The notes below the pieces were generated by a model that made no database searches, was not told the origin of the DNA, and was given only the letters and a program-made list of their open reading frames with translations. Both the position numbers and the translations under genes were made by a program. 64,000 bases of DNA from Cryptomeria japonica (Eukaryota > Streptophyta > Pinopsida > Cupressales > Cupressaceae), in NCBI RefSeq assembly GCF_030272615.1, contig NC_081415.1:508262873-508326872 (forward strand). The letters run 5' to 3'. This document shows positions 59,950 to 64,000 of the stretch, in pieces. Position 1 is the first letter of the stretch; every line of letters starts with the position of its first letter.

Positions 59950-61871
59950 TCAAGTACGTCCACTCGACCTCCTCTCCAGACTTTTTTGTAACTCCGCCTG
60001 ATACAATGAAAATAATGATGTTATCATATACAAAAAATGAATTTTAGAATGACATATAATAGAATAGTCACTTACCGCATACAAATAACCATGATGTTCA
60101 TCCACAACAGGTGCACGTTCATGATCTGGAGTGACAAGCCCCTTATGTAAGCATCACAATATAAATTAAACTAAATACAAGTGTCGTTAAAATTTTCAAT
60201 AACATATTATTAAGATAACAAATGTAATGCTAAATTTACTAAATTTACAAATATGTCTCATACTTCTGTCAAAGCAATTGAACTTGCTAGTGTTGCAGCA
60301 ACACCGCGCTCCATTGATGCGCGGACAGTAGGAGGAGTCTCTGATGTCAACATCTGAAAATTAAAATATTGATTAATCGCCAAAACTATCTATATTATTT
60401 AATAACAACATTAAAGATAAATTGCTTACCTGGGTGAAAGATTGTCGATGAAATACACTGCGAAGTGTTGATGTTGAAGCTCTAGCATCAAACTATTTGA
60501 CATCCAAAATGAGTAATTAGAAAATCATTCACATAAGGTTCAAATATCTACATATAATAATTATATTTCTTCACTCGTTGTATACCTGTGGAGTCAACGA
60601 AGTCGTGAAAAATAGTGATTTAGGAATGTTGCTAGTATTGTGAACACTTTGACCCTGATTTTTTATCATAATAATTTACTAATTTAGATATATTCTCAAA
60701 TTTCCATATAAGATTTAATAAAAAGAATGAAATGAACTTGTAATGAAATTCACCTGGGTATCAACGCTAAATGTTTCGTTCAGCAAGGATTCTGTCATGA
60801 CAATGTTCTCTATAGCAAACTTTGTTCGTGCACGTGCATTCTCAGAACTATTAGGATCATAAGTGCAAAGAGAACCACAAGATCAATAAAAATGAGTTGG
60901 AACTCGATGCCTAGAAGAATCACCATCATCACTCGCATCACCCTCTACTAGAGGCCTAGCATACTGTATAAGGGTCTGAGTGAGTGAGCTAATGGAGTCT
61001 AGAGTTTCGACCTCAATACTCTCCTTCACAGTGGAAGGAATAATAACATGGATCTCATTAAGGAGAAACTCATAGTACAGTTTTCTCAAAAAGTATTGGG
61101 CTACCTCATTATTATTGCATGGGGGCTTATCAAATACCATCCATCACCTATCCCAAAAATTATTCTTAATCCCTTCATGATGACACCAATGAATAGGGAA
61201 TCTCCTACATCCAGGGTGTAAAGGTTGATTCATTCAGGGGTCCGTAAAAAGAGCACACAAGTCAAATTTATTAATTTTCTTTTTCTTCACTGCCGCATAT
61301 GATAATTTGTCAGCATAAAATTGCTTTTGTTCTTCCTTCTTACTAGACCAAAAATTTATTTGCCCACTCACAGATTGTATGTGAGATACAATAGATTGCA
61401 AAGAATTGGCAAGGTTTGTCCTATGGGAGTTTGTTCCAGTGGGATCTTTTAGCCTTGTGATTAAACCTTCAAGCTCTTTTTGGCTATTTTCTATTTGACC
61501 TAATAGGTTTTCTTGTGTACCTATGGGATGTCTAGGGATTGTAGGAGGTTCTTGATGTGCTTCTTCTTCAATATGGTCTTCATGAGGAGGTGATTGAGTG
61601 TTTTCAACATTCTCTTGTCTAATCTCATTTCCTGATAATGAAAATAAATTTAAATCAATAAACCTAGTTTAATCTTCAAATTAATAAAAAAATGACAATA
61701 AGAAAACAAAAATACATACCTCTTCGAGATCTTCGAGCTCTTTGATGGTGTGGTGGTATTTTGATGAGAGATGGACAACTTAGTGCCCAGTATCAAGCTT
61801 CTACAAAGGGCAGGTGCAAGAAAATAGCACCCCAAATGGCCAAAACGCGGGTTTGGGAATGCAGAATGCAT
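59950..61871 (-). pseudogene. Multi-exon gene of unknown function, minus strand, three in-frame TGA codons
   Basis: Exons supported by GT-AG borders (minus strand): an exon ending at 61720, then 60754-61631, 60586-60654, 60430-60492, 60264-60353, 60076-60141 and 59950-59997 with a TGA stop. Introns between the last six exons are all phase 0. The exons translate cleanly (GQSVHNTSNIPKSLFF, FDARASTSTLRSVFHR, MLTSETPPTVRASMER, GLVTPDHERAPVVDEH, AELQKSLERRSSGRT). The large exon has a helical, Glu/Gln-rich start and a segment LHPGCRRFPIHWCHHEG ... NFWDR. TGA codons at 61234-61236, 61144-61146 and 60883-60885 break it; all could come from CGA or TGG by a C-to-T-type change. The start is not fixed. 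Family unknown. It converges on the transposase-like gene. Confidence 0.6.
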
Positions 61872-62020
61872 CCAAAATGTGAACTTGGGTTGTTTTTAAG
61901 TTTGCAAAGTCATAAGGTGTGCACCCTATAGTGCGCATGTCTTATGACCATTTTTTATTTTTTTTGAAATGTGGCACCTTTATGGTACCACAACTTTGTG
62001 CATATACCCCATGGTTGGGA

Positions 62021-62070
62021 GGTAGTCCGGTCAAACTCAGTCTGACTAAACTCAATCCGGCCAGACTACC
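62021..62070. repeat. 50-bp imperfect hairpin
   Basis: GGTAGTCCGGTCAAACTC is mirrored by CAATCCGGCCAGACTACC around a short centre with CAGTCTGACT. It lies between the minus-strand gene and the copia fragment and could be an element end. A smaller palindrome (TGGCACC ... GGTACCA) lies near 61971-61991. Confidence 0.6.
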
Positions 62071-62085
62071 CCTAATTAGCCCCAA

Positions 62086-62625
62086 GTGCGACACAACTTC
62101 ATTACTTTGCCTCCCACTGAAAATTTTGAGCTAGTTGGTTATACAAATTCAAATTGGGTCAGTTCAGTGAATGATAGGAAATCTACATATGGTTATGTTT
62201 TTCATTTGGCTCTAGAGTTGTTTCTTGGAGTAGTAAAAAAACAGTCAACAGTGACTCTTTCTTCAGTAGAAGAAGAATGCATGGCAGCTTCATCAGCAAG
62301 TTCTCAAGTAGTACGGATAAGAAGGATATTGACAGATCTACATTTTGTTCCGAAGTATCCCACCACCATTTATTGTGATAACAACAGTACTATTGCCATG
62401 ACAAATAATCATGTATTTCATACTAGAATGAAACACATAAAGATCCGACATCATTACATTCATGGCTTGGTTCAAGATGGACAAGTGGAGTCGCAGTTTT
62501 GTCCTTCATTTGAACAAGTTGTTGATATCTTCACCAAAGCTCTTCCAGTAACGACTTTTGTTACTTTCAGAAATCAATTGGGCCTTACCTCCATTCGTCA
62601 TTCAAGGGGAGACTTGAAGACATGA
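62086..62625 (+). pseudogene. Ty1/copia RNase H fragment (C-terminal end of Pol)
   Basis: The frame to the stop at 62623-62625 contains the copia RNase H signature in order: GYTNSNW, DRKSTYGYVF, LSSVEEECMA, IYCDNNSTIAM, HIKIRHHYI and DIFTKALP, ending RHSRGDLKT. Intact copia elements have TDSDW and SSAEAEY here, so the active-site region is altered (N for D, V-E-E for A-E-A). The fragment begins abruptly near 62105 next to foreign sequence, and the rest of pol is absent. It is a truncated element end, followed by AT-rich 3' sequence. Confidence 0.9.
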
Positions 62626-62974
62626 TTGCTACGTTGGAGATAAGATCGGAATGATGCATTAAGTTTAGCAAATCATGCTTTCTATTTTTTTTAACTTTTA
62701 ACTTTATTTTTTCATAAAACAACGGTTGCAATCTCTAAACTGCTACGTAAAACCTTGTTTTAGATAAAAACATTTTGTTTAGTTTTTTGTTTTAGATTTT
62801 TTATTTTCTATTTTATTCCTTCTCCTCATCGTTGGAGAATTTCTATCTATAAAAGACAACCTTTTGTAGTTGTTTTAGATAAGTTAATGAATTCAAGTTT
62901 TCAATATATTTTTTCTATTGTAGTGTTCTTTTCAACTCTGTTTTTTCTATGTTATAAATTTATAATCTTTCAAG
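62626..62974 (+). other. 3' tail or LTR remnant of the copia fragment
   Basis: AT-rich. CAAGGGGAGACTTGAAGAC at about 62605-62623 could be a polypurine tract, but no LTR pair or target duplication was found. TCTATAAAAGACAACC at 62850-62865 is TATA-like. Confidence 0.4.
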
Positions 62975-63625
62975 GATGGCCACAATGATAGTACCATCCA
63001 AAGAATAGAAAATGGTTCTAGGGAAATAGAGGATTTAATCATAGTCATGCTGAGACAAAGAAAATGCTATAATGTTGATCAAGAATCCAAGGCGGTCAAA
63101 GTGGGTATTTTAGCTCCTCTTGAAGCATTTAGATTCCAGTCTCGTTTCGTGTGGAAGATGGTTAAATTCTTCCCAAATGTAAACGGTTATATTTCAAGCT
63201 AGCACATCAAAAAAGTGTATGTCCAAGAGGAGCTCAAAGATTTTATTTTTGAAATAATAAAGCGGAAATGTTCTGTGGTATGACAATGAAACATGCAGAG
63301 CTACGATTTACAACTTCGAGGAGGATGTTCTTGAACAGGAATATGACATAAGGAATGTCATGCAGTCGCATGACAATCTGGAGGAGGTGATTCTGGTATG
63401 GCATATAGCTACCAAGATATGCAATAAGCATAAAGAATCTAGAGGAGGGATTGAGTATGAGAATGTACAGTCGAGTAGAATGCTTTCGAGGTATTGTGCA
63501 TATTTTCTAGTGTCACTCCCCTGTCTTTTGCCTGACCACCCAAATATGGAAAGGATTACATATGTGCAGGTAGTGGAGCAACTTATGGGGAATGAATATT
63601 ATGGAAAAGATCCTCAAGAATGAGA
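62975..63625 (+). pseudogene. DUF594-domain protein relic (plant DUF4220/DUF594 type)
   Basis: Frame pieces read SREIEDLIIVMLRQRKC ... FVWKMVKFF, then after a TAG near 63199 KVYVQEELKDFIFEII, then after a frameshift near 63290 YNFEEDVLEQEYDIRN ... VILVWHIATKIC and SRMLSRYCAYFLVSLPCLLP. The W-H-I-A-T motif followed about 30-40 residues on by LS-x-Y-xx-(F/L)L and LLP is the DUF594 hallmark as I recall it. The N-terminal membrane part (DUF4220) expected in the family is not seen. The stop and frameshift make it a pseudogene, or a fragment with unrecognised introns. The function of the family is not established. Confidence 0.65.
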
Positions 63626-64000
63626 CTGCCTTCAACAAGAGCGCATGGCACACATCTTACAATGTGATAGCCCCGAGAGTGTTTGGAACAACAAGAGCAT
63701 TTGATACAGAAGTACTTCGAACAACAAATCAAGATATAGATTGAACACCCAAGGAATTGAAAGAGACATCAATTATCAAGAACATCAAATGTAGCATGTA
63801 GGGAAAACTAAAACCCTGGTTGTCAAATGTGACCTGCAACTTAATAGATCATCATAAATGCAGAACCCTAGAGAAAAACATGCAGTCTACAAAGATAATG
63901 AACAAAGTTTGCAACAAAAATATTACGAAACCCTATAGAAGCCAAAAAAAAAAATTGAAAATGAGACAAAAATTACACTATCAATACGTACGCAGTTTGC
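63626..64000. other. Right edge of the window, no firm gene
   Basis: AT-rich sequence after the DUF594 relic. It may be its 3' part; nothing further recognised. Confidence 0.4.

Overview
The window is nuclear DNA of a seed plant, most likely a gymnosperm/conifer. This is inferred from AT-rich sequence made almost wholly of nested, mostly decayed LTR retrotransposons, from plant-type GT-AG split exons, and from a plant DUF594-type gene remnant. No prokaryotic or organellar features were seen.

Layout. 1-477 is an open coding exon cut by the window edge, ending at a strong splice donor. About 1000-5108 is a large imperfect inverted repeat (centre ~3317) whose two arms carry mirror-image copies of the same intron and terminal exon. 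A second inverted repeat (centre ~6527, 13-nt loop) holds head-to-head copies of a retroelement ORF. The rightward copy is split by a minus-strand solo LTR (8489-10948) and resumes at 10949-11575.

11763-27942 is a complete, apparently young Ty3/gypsy element of the Tat/Ogre kind (16,180 bp). It has 1,870-bp LTRs differing at only two sites (three bases), a perfect 5-bp target duplication, an unusually long PBS matching tRNA-Trp, and one intact 2,425-aa Gag-Pol with a G-patch and a second RNase H.

29092-34373 is a minus-strand, non-autonomous Ty1/copia element (gag and protease only, perfect target duplication). A 742-bp TRIM-like element sits inside its gag. 34600-44300 holds relics of a further retroelement family: a coiled-coil ORF next to a copia-type LTR, and a 1,087-codon minus-strand ORF broken only by in-frame stop codons. 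48958-49753 is a solo LTR with a perfect target duplication.

The right third is different. A plus-strand DDE-transposase-like gene relic (51879-54871) and a minus-strand multi-exon gene relic (59950-61871) point toward each other across a 359-bp tandem array (about ten copies, 55233-59190). The array carries its own small solo-LTR insertion. This block may be one large DNA transposon, and it is the best candidate for something undescribed. The window closes with a Ty1/copia RNase H fragment and a DUF594-domain pseudogene.
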